This document shows positions 5,202 to 5,427 of a stretch of 5,427 nucleotides of DNA, in pieces; the first letter of the stretch is position 1, and every line of letters begins with the position of its first letter. The DNA comes from Candidatus Dormiibacterota bacterium (GTDB taxonomy: Bacteria > Chloroflexota > Dormibacteria > Dormibacterales > Dormibacteraceae): assembly GCA_955652585.1 (NCBI GenBank), contig CATPBF010000140.1, positions 1 to 5,427 of the forward strand, written 5' to 3'. The position numbers were made by a program, and so were the translations under genes. The notes beneath the pieces are model-generated. The model saw only the letters and a program-made list of their open reading frames with translations, was not told the origin of the DNA and ran no database searches.

Positions 5202-5427
5202 GTGATCGAGCTGGAGCGCATCCGGGCGGCCGCCGACCGCGCGCGGCCATACGTGCACAGGACGCCTCTGGTGCCGATCGATGGCGCGCTTCTGAAGCTC
5301 GAATGCCTGCAGCCGACAGGCAGCTTCAAGGTGCGCGGTTTCTTCGCTGCCGCCCTGGCGCTGCCGGAGGACAAGCGCAGCCTTGGCTTGATCACGGTCA
5401 GCGCGGGCAACGCCGCGCAGGCATGCG
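5202..5427 (+). CDS. Threonine/serine dehydratase-like PLP enzyme, N-terminal part (runs off the window)
   Basis: Partial gene with 75 residues visible. It belongs to the fold-type II PLP enzymes (threonine dehydratase/serine racemase group). RPYVHRTPLV (residues 15-24) matches the usual start of the fold. KLECLQPTGSFKVRG contains the predicted Schiff-base lysine Lys43. VSAGNAAQA (66-74) is the substrate/phosphate-binding loop, with Asn70; many relatives have SGNH here, and this one has Ala instead of His. The likely reaction is PLP-dependent deamination of threonine or serine to a 2-oxoacid, but the substrate cannot be fixed from the fragment. GTG 5202 is chosen because it gives VIELERIRAAADRARPYV, aligning with common N-termini. 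An in-frame ATG at 5193 would add only 3 residues, coded partly by A-ending codons, and is a real alternative. A purine-rich TAGGA abuts the GTG, too close to act as a normal ribosome binding site. Confidence 0.88.
   Translation, partial: MIELERIRAAADRARPYVHRTPLVPIDGALLKLECLQPTGSFKVRGFFAAALALPEDKRSLGLITVSAGNAAQAC

Noticed and set aside
1..5427. Search for tRNA genes, CRISPR arrays, insertion sequence ends and prophage or defence genes
   Set aside because: Coding sequence fills nearly the whole window. I saw no cloverleaf-like stretch, regularly spaced repeats, transposase motifs or flanking inverted repeats. The helicase and HD genes could suggest defence, but their best family matches are housekeeping types.

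Overview
This is a gene-dense, strongly GC-rich bacterial segment (GC judged by eye, not computed). It has no RNA genes, mobile elements, CRISPR arrays or long non-coding stretches. Seven protein genes cover almost all of it, and five are complete. The high GC, the apparent lack of Shine-Dalgarno sequences and the protein flavour would fit an actinobacterial, Chloroflexota-like or Dormibacterota-like lineage. That placement is inference and is not proven by the sequence.

Left part, minus strand (1-2187). cysS (cysteinyl-tRNA synthetase, 784-2187) is complete. Downstream of it is the N-terminal third of an MrfA/YprA-type DEAD/DEAH-box helicase (727 down to the window edge). The 56-bp gap between them holds a good sigma-70-like promoter for the helicase, placed so that the transcript would be nearly leaderless.

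Middle part, plus strand (2212-4927). Three genes are tightly overlapped: a molybdopterin-binding MoeA/MoCF-like protein, a small DUF309 protein and an HD-domain phosphohydrolase of the dNTPase/SAMHD1-like COG1078 group. The joints are a 4-bp ATGA overlap and a 1-base TGATG overlap, so they look like one translationally coupled operon. The operon diverges from cysS with only about 24 bp between start codons.

Right part (4924-5427). A FmdB-type zinc-ribbon protein with a Gly/Asp-rich tail runs on the minus strand and overlaps the HD gene stop tail-to-tail by 4 bp. It diverges from the beginning of a PLP fold-type II threonine/serine dehydratase-like gene that leaves the window.

The genes are mostly housekeeping: translation, nucleotide and DNA metabolism, cofactor handling and amino-acid metabolism. 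The most notable signal is in how expression is organised. None of the seven start codons has a properly spaced Shine-Dalgarno sequence. Both divergent gaps are too short for two conventional promoters plus leaders, and both contain overlapping, opposite-facing -10-like hexamers about 7-8 nt from the start codons. This suggests compact bidirectional promoters making leaderless mRNAs. The MoCF-like/DUF309/HD operon is an uncommon-looking combination with no obvious pathway. I found no convincing evidence of a wholly new defence or mobile system.
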